A stretch of DNA of 64,000 nt from Burkholderiaceae bacterium (lineage in GTDB: Bacteria; Pseudomonadota; Gammaproteobacteria; Burkholderiales; Burkholderiaceae_A): assembly GCA_004214155.1 (NCBI GenBank), contig SGYQ01000003.1, positions 1 through 64,000 of the forward strand, given 5' to 3'. Of the stretch, positions 56,588 through 64,000 are shown piece by piece. The translations under genes were made by a program, and so were the position numbers. Each line of letters begins with the position of its first letter. Position 1 is the stretch's first letter. The notes below the pieces were generated by a model, which was not told the DNA's origin, did no database searches, and worked only from the letters and a program-made list of their open reading frames with translations.

Positions 56588-56623
56588 ATTTCTAGAGAAC
56601 GCTAAATCGAATTCTCTAGAAAT
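56588..56623. repeat. 12-bp perfect inverted repeat between TIGR02001 gene and glnK
   Basis: ATTTCTAGAGAA (56588-56599) and TTCTCTAGAAAT (56612-56623) are exact reverse complements separated by 12 bases. There is no T-run after the arms on the minus strand. It lies 21 bases before glnK and could be an attenuator or processing hairpin, or a protein-binding site. Confidence 0.75.
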
Positions 56624-56643
56624 TATTAATATTCTCCAATTGA

Positions 56644-57345
56644 CTACATTGATTTAGAAAAAGATATCACTGCGCCAGATGAGAATGCTGGACCGACTGC
56701 TCCGTCACCGCTATTGTCGATAAAGTCTATACCAACTGAGTAACCATTGCCGACATCCATAGCTAGGCTCACACTGTAGTCTTCATAATCCGCCCCTGTC
56801 ACACCTTCAATTGATGAGGAGCCCGCATGGGCTGAGAGCGTCATTGTGTCAGATAAGGGAAATTCAGCATTTATCTGCATGTACGTTGTGCCGCTATCAT
56901 CTCCCACACCAAACCACTCTGTCGTAAAATAGTGATATCCGGCGCTGATTGCCCCGTAGGAGCCGATTACGTAGATTTCGTTAGAATTTATGTTTGGTGA
57001 TTGGCCAGTATTGTCCGGGTAATAATAATACAAATCACCGATATCAATACTTAGCTCACCTAAGTCGAAGGCATACCCTGCGTAAAAATCCACCTCAATA
57101 GAGGTATTACCAAATTCGACATTTGAGTTCCAATTTCCGAGGTAAAAACCGCTCGAATGAGATAGGTCAAATCCACCTTGTATGGCCGGTGCATCTTCCG
57201 TTTGCTTTGCCCCTCGAAATCGGTATTCCGAGAAAACGCCCACATTAGCAGATGACTCCCACTCTGCTTTCGCAGAGGTTCCAATAGTCAAAGGTATTTG
57301 CATTACTGAAACGCAGCAAACAGTTGTAAGAAATTTATTACGCAT
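56644..57345 (-). CDS. TIGR02001-type outer-membrane protein
   Basis: A 233-residue secreted protein with a signal peptide ending near TSAKA and a beta-rich body of alternating polar and aromatic residues (GVFSEYRFRGAKQTEDAPAIQGG near the start, quoted in part). This is the Gcw_chp/TIGR02001 family, commonly paired with glnK-amtB in proteobacteria. The frame also opens at 57357, but GGAG placed six bases before the ATG at 57343-57345 makes this the better start. It is probably a beta-barrel; function unknown. A sigma54 promoter lies upstream. Confidence 0.85.
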   Translation of the reverse strand: MRNKFLTTVCCVSVMQIPLTIGTSAKAEWESSANVGVFSEYRFRGAKQTEDAPAIQGGFDLSHSSGFYLGNWNSNVEFGNTSIEVDFYAGYAFDLGELSIDIGDLYYYYPDNTGQSPNINSNEIYVIGSYGAISAGYHYFTTEWFGVGDDSGTTYMQINAEFPLSDTMTLSAHAGSSSIEGVTGADYEDYSVSLAMDVGNGYSVGIDFIDNSGDGAVGPAFSSGAVISFSKSM

Positions 57346-57383
57346 TTGTTTCTCCATATAATTAACAAAACCAAATTACTATC

Positions 57384-57397
57384 GCTATATCCGTGCC
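57384..57397 (-). promoter_or_regulatory. Candidate sigma54 promoter of TIGR02001-glnK-amtB
   Basis: On the minus strand TGGCACG-N4-TAGC matches the -24/-12 consensus (TGGCACG-N4-TTGC) with one mismatch. The invariant GG (57396-57397) and GC (57384-57385) are exactly ten bases apart. The predicted start is near 57372, 27 bases before the chosen start codon. Control by nitrogen status fits the operon content. Confidence 0.7.
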
Positions 57398-57426
57398 AAA
57401 AACAATCCTTTATACGGAAAAAAAAA

Positions 57427-57440
57427 TTGATACTTATCAA
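57427..57440. promoter_or_regulatory. FNR/CRP-family palindrome (TTGAT-N4-ATCAA)
   Basis: TTGATACTTATCAA is an exact match to the FNR consensus TTGAT-N4-ATCAA. The symmetry extends to seven bases per arm (ATTGATA/TATCAAT). It is centred 61.5 bases upstream of the transcription start predicted from the sigma54 promoter. The regulator gene is not in the window. Confidence 0.6.
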
Positions 57441-57582
57441 TGACTTAAAAATAAAAAAATTACTGTAAAAATGCCTGACTCTTTTTATGGCAAAAACTGC
57501 ACTAACATTGTTCAATTTGTCATAAAGCGGTGCTGCAAAGAAACAGGATTATAGAAAAAATATTCAGCATAAAAATTTAGAG

Positions 57583-58089
57583 TTACTTAATAGAGTTAAG
57601 AAAAAACTCAGCTTTCTCGCTTTTAAAATGTTGAGGTGATCCTACAGCAACCCCTCGAACAATTGAATAATCATTATTCAAATGTTTAAAGATCATCGAT
57701 ACTGGTTTTGATTCTCCTTTGCCGATGAAACCATCGATTAATACTCCATCAGCCAACTTTACCTCGGGGGAAATATTAAGGGTGGTTTTAAGCATTTCAT
57801 TAACGTGCTCTTGTAATGAGCTACCAATATCAGGCATTTCTCCCTCGTAACTTATCACATCAAGGATAAAATTCATCTGATTTAAGGCCACGGAATATCT
57901 GTCCATTTTAATCGCCACCTGTTTAGGTTGATCATGGATAATTATCTTCCGAGAATTCCTTTTAGGTTTAGCAGGAAATAACGCTTCCCAACCGAATTGT
58001 TCAGTTTGAACTAGTCTCCAGTTGTAGGTTGGGTAACAACTTATTACACCGCATGCTAGAATTATGGCAAATAAAAATGAATACCTCAT
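57583..58089 (-). CDS. Unrecognised lipoprotein-like protein
   Basis: A 168-residue protein I cannot assign. The N-terminus ([18 protein letters not shown]) is a short hydrophobic signal with a possible lipobox cysteine at residue 18. The remainder is a soluble mixed alpha/beta sequence containing YNWRLVQTEQFGWEALFPAKP and a C-terminal FFLNSIK. The pattern of a single domain following a lipobox suggests an envelope protein. It is downstream of the metH region, oriented with metH, and separated from it by a small opposite-strand ORF. Confidence 0.7.
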   Translation of the reverse strand: MRYSFLFAIILACGVISCYPTYNWRLVQTEQFGWEALFPAKPKRNSRKIIIHDQPKQVAIKMDRYSVALNQMNFILDVISYEGEMPDIGSSLQEHVNEMLKTTLNISPEVKLADGVLIDGFIGKGESKPVSMIFKHLNNDYSIVRGVAVGSPQHFKSEKAEFFLNSIK

Positions 58090-58378
58090 ACTTTTTATGA
58101 TAACTCAATTTTCCTGTTCTTCATCTCCTACTTTTATAGTCACGAAAGACCTTGCCCCGATTATATTTAAAACGATAGGAAAGGAAGCCCAATCTGAGGG
58201 AATAATATTGAATTGTGAGTTTGATACCAGTTTGCACTCGCTAAAAAAAAAGGCTAAATTAGCAATCCAAATCTCCAATGACATACCCTTGTCGACTAGA
58301 CTTTATCCTTTGATTCAAATGATCGAAGCTGCGAAAAGTTCGAATGACAAATTTATTCTTTGGAAGCCGCTGCGTTAA
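58064..58378 (+). CDS. Small ORF of unknown function (doubtful)
   Basis: A 104-codon frame between metH and the lipoprotein-like gene, overlapping both by 26 bases. An ATG at 58097 would avoid the upstream overlap. The sequence is moderately charged with an amphipathic pattern ([22 protein letters not shown], partly quoted) but I recognise no family. Length in AT-rich DNA and full occupancy of a 263-base gap argue for a real gene; the overlaps and lack of homology memory argue against. Confidence 0.4.
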   Translation: MANKNEYLILFMITQFSCSSSPTFIVTKDLAPIIFKTIGKEAQSEGIILNCEFDTSLHSLKKKAKLAIQISNDIPLSTRLYPLIQMIEAAKSSNDKFILWKPLR

Positions 58379-61300
58379 TGGTTGCAACTTCTCTTAAATT
58401 TTCATTAGCAACTTCTCTACGAATTTTTGATCTTTCTGCGTAATCTTTCAACTGATCTGAATCAATTTGACCAACATTGAAATAGGTAGCTTCCGGATGC
58501 CAAAAATAAAAACCGCAGATACTGGATGCAGGAGACATCGCATTGCTTTCGGTAAGAGTCACTCCTATTTCCTGAGAATTCAGACAATCAGCAATAACTG
58601 GTTTGATACTATGATCAGGACACGCTGGATAGCCCGGCGCAGGTCGAATTCCCTGGTACATCTCATTGACCAGTTGTTTGCATGACAGGTTTTCTTCTTT
58701 CGCGTAACCCCAATACTCTTGCCTAACGAGTTTGTGCAAACATTCAGCAAATGCCTCAACTAACCGATCAGCTAAGGCTTTGACCATTATAGAATGATAG
58801 TCATCTAGTTTTTCTTCTAAAGACGCGGTTAATTTTTCAGCACCATCGATAGTGACGAAAAAAATTCCCAAATAATCTTTCTCATTATCTGTAATTGATT
58901 TCACAAAATCTGCAAGGCATTTATTCCTAGCGCCATTTGATTTTTTTGTTTGTTGCCGCAACCCTATCCACGTAAACAATTCTTTATTAAGGCTTTCGTC
59001 TGCAAAAAATGTTAGGTCTTCAGGCCCTGTTTTCCGTGCAGGGTAAATTGCAAAGATTCCGTGAGCCTTAAGATCTTTCTTTTTAACCAGACGACTCAGC
59101 AGACTTTCTGCGTCTTTATAAAGTTTACTAGCTTCTTTGCCAACGATGTCATCTGACAAAATGTCTGGAAATTTCCCGGCTAAGTCCCAAGCTTTAAAAA
59201 AAGGAGTCCAATCTATATAGTCAACGAGCTGCTCTAAAGGAAATGATTTTAATACTCTCCTGCCAATGATTCTAGGTGTGGGCACAATATCATTTTTATC
59301 AATTTCGAAAGAATTTTTTCTAGCTTCAACAATTGAGATAAATGGAATTAGTTTCTTGTTAAACCTGTCTCTGATGTCCTTGTAGTTCAGATAGATATCT
59401 TTTAGGTAGTTAGTTTTTTCTCTCGAGTCTCCAGTAAGCGACTGAGCTGCAGGTACACTTCGAGAGGCATCCGGAACCCAAATTACTGGGCCAGAATAGA
59501 AAGGAGCTATTTTTACGGCGGTATGTGCTTTGGAAGTAGTCGCCCCACCTATTAAAAGAGGAATTTTTCTTTCCTTAAACCATGAATCTCTTTCCATTTC
59601 CCTGGCAACGTGAGCCATCTCTTCGAGTGAGGGAGTAATTAATCCTGACAACCCAACTATATCAACATTATGGTTTTTTGCCTCTTCAAGTATCTTCTGT
59701 GCCGGAACCATGACCCCAAGGTTGATTACATCAAAGTTGTTACACTGTAATACTACAGTCACTATATTTTTACCGATATCATGGACATCTCCCTTTACCG
59801 TAGCAATAAGGATCTTCCCCTTTTGTTTTGCCGCTCCTGTTTGATCTTTTTCAATGAACGGTACCAAATGCGCTACTGCTGATTTCATTACCCTTGCAGA
59901 TTTGACAACTTGAGGAAGGAACATTTTTCCTTCACCAAATAAGTCTCCCACAATATTCATACCGTCCATTAACGGACCTTCAATTACCTCAATAGGCTTT
60001 CCTCCTTCGCCGTTAATTTCCAGCCGGGCTTCTTCAGTATCATCGGTGATATATTCTGTTATCCCGTGAATAAGAGCATGTTTAATTCTGGACGTTGAGT
60101 CATTATTGCGCCATTCTTGAATTTTTTCATCAGTACTCGATTCGGTGTCTAACGATGAGGAAAATTCAATCATTTTATCAGTAGCATCCTTTGTCTTGGC
60201 AAAAATTAAATTCTCTACATGATTTTTAAGACTAGGGTCTAATTCTTCGTAAACTGCAAGTTGGCCCGCATTTACGATACCCATAGACATTCCAGCTCTA
60301 ATCGCATGATAAAGAAAAACACTGTGAATGGCCTCTCGTGCGTGGTTATTTCCCCGAAAAGAGAAGCTCACATTAGAAACCCCTCCCGAAACCTTTGCAA
60401 ATGGAAGACTCTCTCGTATCCACGCCGTAGCCTCAATGAAATCGACTGCATAGTTATCATGCTCCGAAATTCCAGTTCCTATTGCAAAGATATTGGGGTC
60501 AAAGATGATATCCTCTGGGTCGATTGAAGCTTTTTTAATTAATAGGTCATACGCTCTTTTGCATATTGATTTTCGTCTATCTAACGTGTCAGCCTGGCCA
60601 TTTTCATCAAAAGCCATAACAATCATTGCAGCACCATAACTCTTGCACAAACGAGCATGCCGCAAAAACTCTTCCTCTCCTTCTTTAAGCGAGATAGAGT
60701 TGACTATTGGTTTTCCCTGAGCGCACTTCAAGCCTGCCTCTAAAATGGACCACTTGGACGAGTCCAACATCAACGGCACCCGGGAAATGTCAGGTTCGGA
60801 AGCTATAAGATTCAGAAACTTAACCATAGCTTTCTCTGAATCAAGCATAGCTTCGTCCATATTTATATCAATAATCTGAGCCCCATTTTCTACTTGCTGC
60901 CTAGCCACTTCAATTGCAGCGCTGTAATCTCCATTGATTATTAAGTCTGAGAATTTTTTTGAGCCCGTTACGTTGGTCCGTTCACCAACATTAATAAACA
61001 AAGAATCTTCTCCAATATTGCATGGCTCAAGTCCAGACAGACGCAATTTTTTTTCGATCTCAGGGATAACACGCGGTGCGAAGCTATCCACTTTTTCTTT
61101 TATCGCTGCAATATGCTCTGGTGTGGTGCCACAACAACCTCCAACAATGTTAATCCATCCTTCTTTTGCAAATTCCGAAATCAGCTCGGAGGTAATTTCA
61201 GGGGTTTCATCGAACCCTGTTGGGGCCATAGGATTTGGAAGTCCAGCATTTGGATAAATGCAGATTGGCACATCACAGATTTTATGCATTTCCTCCACAT

Positions 61301-62138
61301 AGGGTCTCATTAAAGCAGCTCCAAGAGCACAATTTAATCCAACGCTAAGCGGTTTTGCATGCCGCACACTATTCCAAAATGCCTCTACAGTTTGACCTGA
61401 AAGGATTCTACCCGATGCGTCTGTTACCGTTCCTGAAATCATTATAGGTAGGCGTTTTCCTATCCGATTGAAAACATCTTCAATCGCAAATAGGGCTGCT
61501 TTTGCGTTTAGGGTGTCAAAAATGGTTTCTACTAAAAGAATATCTACCCCACTCTCAATCAAGGTTTTCACTTGATCTGAATAGGATTTAAAGAGTTGAT
61601 CAAATGTTATATTTCTAGCACCTGGGTCACTCACATCTGGTGATATAGATGCGGTTTTTGGAGTCGGCCCAATAGCCCCTGCGACGAATTTCCTATTATT
61701 TTTGGAACTAAATTTCAGGCAGGCCTCTTTCGCTATACGTACGGAAGCCATATTCATCTCTTTAGCTAAAGATTCTAAGCCATAATCAGCCTGCGCTATG
61801 GAAGTGGCCCCGAAGGTATTAGTCTCAATTATATCCGCTCCTACAGAGAGAAACTTTTGATGGACTGCCTTGATGATATCTGGTCGGGTAATTGAAAGTA
61901 ACTCATTATTACCTTTAAGCTCAATACCACCAGCCTTTGCATTTTTAATTGTTTCCCGGATACTGGCCCGAATATCGGAATGTTGCTGTCCAGCGAAGTC
62001 TTTTTCATCCAGTTTTTCTTGCTGAAGCATGGTCCCCATGGCACCATCCATAATAACAATTCGTTCGTTAATTAAGGACTTAAGTGCTGATTCACTGTCT
62101 GTGTTGACGTTTAGGACATCTTTTTCATTAAATGACAT
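58353..62138 (-). CDS. metH: Cobalamin-dependent methionine synthase
   Basis: Transfers methyl groups from methyltetrahydrofolate to homocysteine through cobalamin. The 1261-residue protein has all four modules in order. The homocysteine domain ends in [11 protein letters not shown], with GLNCALGA supplying the other zinc cysteine. The pterin domain follows (about 370-650). The cobalamin domain has [10 protein letters not shown] with the lower-ligand histidine. The reactivation domain shows [12 protein letters not shown]. Many betaproteobacteria split this gene; here it is one piece. It lies nine bases from the hydrolase gene. Confidence 0.98.
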   Translation of the reverse strand: MSFNEKDVLNVNTDSESALKSLINERIVIMDGAMGTMLQQEKLDEKDFAGQQHSDIRASIRETIKNAKAGGIELKGNNELLSITRPDIIKAVHQKFLSVGADIIETNTFGATSIAQADYGLESLAKEMNMASVRIAKEACLKFSSKNNRKFVAGAIGPTPKTASISPDVSDPGARNITFDQLFKSYSDQVKTLIESGVDILLVETIFDTLNAKAALFAIEDVFNRIGKRLPIMISGTVTDASGRILSGQTVEAFWNSVRHAKPLSVGLNCALGAALMRPYVEEMHKICDVPICIYPNAGLPNPMAPTGFDETPEITSELISEFAKEGWINIVGGCCGTTPEHIAAIKEKVDSFAPRVIPEIEKKLRLSGLEPCNIGEDSLFINVGERTNVTGSKKFSDLIINGDYSAAIEVARQQVENGAQIIDINMDEAMLDSEKAMVKFLNLIASEPDISRVPLMLDSSKWSILEAGLKCAQGKPIVNSISLKEGEEEFLRHARLCKSYGAAMIVMAFDENGQADTLDRRKSICKRAYDLLIKKASIDPEDIIFDPNIFAIGTGISEHDNYAVDFIEATAWIRESLPFAKVSGGVSNVSFSFRGNNHAREAIHSVFLYHAIRAGMSMGIVNAGQLAVYEELDPSLKNHVENLIFAKTKDATDKMIEFSSSLDTESSTDEKIQEWRNNDSTSRIKHALIHGITEYITDDTEEARLEINGEGGKPIEVIEGPLMDGMNIVGDLFGEGKMFLPQVVKSARVMKSAVAHLVPFIEKDQTGAAKQKGKILIATVKGDVHDIGKNIVTVVLQCNNFDVINLGVMVPAQKILEEAKNHNVDIVGLSGLITPSLEEMAHVAREMERDSWFKERKIPLLIGGATTSKAHTAVKIAPFYSGPVIWVPDASRSVPAAQSLTGDSREKTNYLKDIYLNYKDIRDRFNKKLIPFISIVEARKNSFEIDKNDIVPTPRIIGRRVLKSFPLEQLVDYIDWTPFFKAWDLAGKFPDILSDDIVGKEASKLYKDAESLLSRLVKKKDLKAHGIFAIYPARKTGPEDLTFFADESLNKELFTWIGLRQQTKKSNGARNKCLADFVKSITDNEKDYLGIFFVTIDGAEKLTASLEEKLDDYHSIMVKALADRLVEAFAECLHKLVRQEYWGYAKEENLSCKQLVNEMYQGIRPAPGYPACPDHSIKPVIADCLNSQEIGVTLTESNAMSPASSICGFYFWHPEATYFNVGQIDSDQLKDYAERSKIRREVANENLREVATINAAASKE

Positions 62139-62146
62139 TTTTAAAC

Positions 62147-63097
62147 CTATTTGCTTTTTCTATTGTTCCAATATTCCAAACCCTGCGCATTAAGGGACAA
62201 ATCTAAACTTAAAAGATTTCCAAATTCTCGCTTAGAAATGTTCAAATTCACCTTCTTTGCTTTTTTATACAGAAGCTCAAACAGCTTCACTCTAATTCGT
62301 TCTTGTTGATTGTCATGATTATTTCTTACCTGGTGAGTGATCGTGACATACTCGTCTATCTGCTTTAGAAGTTCGTAACCATTTTTTTCTATATTCATTA
62401 TCTTTGAAAAATGAGTAAGGAAGCAGGTTTTTGGTTTTTGCTCTAAAATTTTTTTTATAGTTGCATCAAATTTTACAGGCTCAAATTGGGTGGGTGTTGA
62501 CGAAATAAAGATAAACTCCCCATTCTCATTGGTAAGTTCAGGATATGCTATCCCGAAGGCATCGCCTGTAAAGAAGGATTTAGATTTTTCATCAAAAATA
62601 ACGATATGATGGTTTGCATGCCCCGGGGCATCGAAGATTTGCAATCTTCTATTTTGAAAACGTATGACTTCCCCTTCGCCCACGGCAACTACACGATTTT
62701 CATCTACTGGGATAAGCTGTCCGTATTGGTTTTCAGCTTCTTTTTCCCCATAGACACTTATAACTGAAGCCCATAATTTCTCTGGGTTAACCATGTGCCG
62801 AACACCTCTTGGATGCACAGCTAATTGTGCATTTGGACACATTTTCATAAGTAATCCAGCGCCCCCTGCATGATCAAGATGAACGTGAGTTAAAACAATC
62901 CACTCAACAGATTCAAGAGAAATGCTCATGTTTTGGAGCGTTTTTAGAAACCTCTTTGCTGAGTGATTAGTAGCAGTATCAACAATCAGGATCTTATTAT
63001 TTTGATTGACAAAATGAATGGCAGCGAAGTTTTTTCGAAAATAATTTGCGTCAAAACAAAAGATATTTTGCTCAAAGGAAGAAATAAGATTAGTCAT
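62147..63097 (-). CDS. Metallo-beta-lactamase-fold hydrolase
   Basis: A 316-residue protein with the metal-binding motif [10 protein letters not shown] (His71, His73, Asp75, His76), then [10 protein letters not shown] and FTGDAFG providing further ligands. The C-terminal part (about 230-316) is mostly helical. It resembles the broad MBL-fold family seen near aceK in betaproteobacteria; the substrate is not known and it differs from glyoxalase II. It overlaps aceK by eight bases, suggesting translational coupling. Confidence 0.85.
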   Translation of the reverse strand: MTNLISSFEQNIFCFDANYFRKNFAAIHFVNQNNKILIVDTATNHSAKRFLKTLQNMSISLESVEWIVLTHVHLDHAGGAGLLMKMCPNAQLAVHPRGVRHMVNPEKLWASVISVYGEKEAENQYGQLIPVDENRVVAVGEGEVIRFQNRRLQIFDAPGHANHHIVIFDEKSKSFFTGDAFGIAYPELTNENGEFIFISSTPTQFEPVKFDATIKKILEQKPKTCFLTHFSKIMNIEKNGYELLKQIDEYVTITHQVRNNHDNQQERIRVKLFELLYKKAKKVNLNISKREFGNLLSLDLSLNAQGLEYWNNRKSK

Positions 63098-64000
63098 CGA
63101 TTAGCTTTCCCGGAGTAAAACGCTCTTCCTCAGAGTATGGGAAAACATCCTCGAAGGATCCGCTTTTTATTTTTTCTTGCTGCATTTTCCAATAATCTGG
63201 GTTGAGTAATTCAGAGTGATATTTTAGAAAAGGCTTTTTAATTTTTTGATTACTGAGGAGGAACGTCTCGAATTCCTCAGGGAAAACATCATTGGGACCT
63301 ACGGAATACCATGGTTCCCCACTCAGCTCGTCTTCTGGGTTTTTAGCGGCAGGTACTGACCTAAAAATACATTCAGTAATGTATTGAATTTCATCGTAGT
63401 CATAAAAAACTACCCTCCCATTTTTTGTCAGACCAAAATTTTTGTAAAGTAGATCGCCGGGAAAAATATTCGCGCTCATTAATTGCTTTATCGCGTTACC
63501 ATACTCAAATATTGCTCTGTCTACTTTTTCTTCATTCCCTTTCTCGATAAAAACGTTTAACGGAATCATTCTCCTTTCAATATACACATGTTTTATAATC
63601 ACATGATTATCAATTAGCTCAAACATGTTGCTCGCATGAGACTTTAACTCACTAAGCAATTCAGGGTCGAATCTTTCGGCTGGAAAATCGACGTTAGAAT
63701 ACTCCCATGTATCCGCTAATCTACCCACCCTGTCATGATGCTTCACGAGTTGGTATCTATTCAAAATATGTTCCCTTGAAACATCCTTTTGTCTTTTGTC
63801 TTTTATAATTTTGAAGACATAAGGAAACGAAGGTAAGTTAAACACCAACATCACAAGTCCCTTTATCCCCTCTGCCAAAACAAATTTGTCACTTGAGTTG
63901 TTCAGATGATGTAAAAGGTCTCTATAGAACAGAGTTTTACCTTGTTTTTGTAAGCCCAGCATCGTGTAAAGCTCACTTGTTGGTTTAGATGGCATGATAG
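63090..64000 (-). CDS. aceK: Isocitrate dehydrogenase kinase/phosphatase, C-terminal part
   Basis: Regulates carbon flow between the TCA cycle and glyoxylate shunt by phosphorylating isocitrate dehydrogenase. About 300 residues of the usual 580-600 are present, and the frame is open to the window edge (the Met codon at 63993-63995 is internal). Recognisable segments are LAEGIKGLVMLVF, FPYVFKIIKD, YIERRMIPLN, LLYKNFGLTKNGRVVFYDYDEI and the C-terminal EERFTPGKL. It implies a glyoxylate shunt elsewhere in the genome. Confidence 0.95.
   Translation of the reverse strand, partial: IMPSKPTSELYTMLGLQKQGKTLFYRDLLHHLNNSSDKFVLAEGIKGLVMLVFNLPSFPYVFKIIKDKRQKDVSREHILNRYQLVKHHDRVGRLADTWEYSNVDFPAERFDPELLSELKSHASNMFELIDNHVIIKHVYIERRMIPLNVFIEKGNEEKVDRAIFEYGNAIKQLMSANIFPGDLLYKNFGLTKNGRVVFYDYDEIQYITECIFRSVPAAKNPEDELSGEPWYSVGPNDVFPEEFETFLLSNQKIKKPFLKYHSELLNPDYWKMQQEKIKSGSFEDVFPYSEEERFTPGKLIDD

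Overview
The window is a gene-dense, visibly AT-rich stretch of bacterial chromosome around the replication origin. The gene content and order point to a betaproteobacterium. The main evidence is the run rsmB, a DUF4390-type protein, ntrY, ntrX, trkA, trkH. It is supported by metX-metW, by gshA-gshB followed by a ManX-type EIIA, HPr and enzyme I, by a TIGR02001-type outer-membrane protein with glnK-amtB, and by cobalamin-dependent metH near aceK. Coq7, a c-type cytochrome and a complete F1Fo ATP synthase indicate aerobic respiration. Spacing is extremely tight: no gene-free stretch exceeds 300 bases, and convergent genes abut or overlap. This suggests a streamlined genome, either free-living or mildly reduced. 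I cannot name the genus.

Layout. 1-8250: the tail of a ferritin-like diiron protein, coaX and birA, a small [2Fe-2S] ferredoxin, a D-amino-acid aminotransferase, a BON-domain lipoprotein (dolP) divergent from rsmI, dsbA, a SPOR protein and argS. 8320-9644: tRNA-Arg(CCG) just upstream of argS, then divergent cytochrome c5 and coq7. 9645-23922: one long minus-strand block read mnmG, rsmG, parA, parB, atpI, atpBEFHAGDC, hemE, priA. A perfect 14-bp parS palindrome lies just upstream of mnmG. 23955-26942: aldehyde dehydrogenase (gabD-like), pdxA and a short asparaginase-fold protein. 26950-30730: the classic origin cluster mnmE, yidC, yidD, rnpA, rpmH on minus. 30806-35918: dnaA, dnaN, gyrB on plus. 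A candidate oriC lies between dnaA and dnaN. 35915-48470: topB on minus, then def, fmt, htpX, rsmB, a DUF4390-like protein, ntrY, a short ntrX, trkA and trkH on plus. 48467-57345: metW-metX; a permease-less PTS (EIIA, HPr, EI) preceded by gshA-gshB; and a nitrogen operon (TIGR02001 protein, glnK, amtB) with a sigma54-type promoter, an upstream FNR-type palindrome and a terminator. 57583-64000: an unrecognised lipoprotein-like gene, a small doubtful ORF, full-length metH, a metallo-beta-lactamase-fold hydrolase and the C-terminal half of aceK, which runs off the window.

Most of the window is conserved housekeeping DNA. I did not find a clearly new multi-gene system. The observations most worth checking are: an apparent ATA start codon for hemE; an NtrX response regulator without its AAA+ sigma54-activating domain; the sigma54 plus FNR-box arrangement upstream of the nitrogen operon; parS and the origin layout; the altered biotinoyl-AMP loop of BirA; and two unrecognised small genes between metH and the nitrogen operon.
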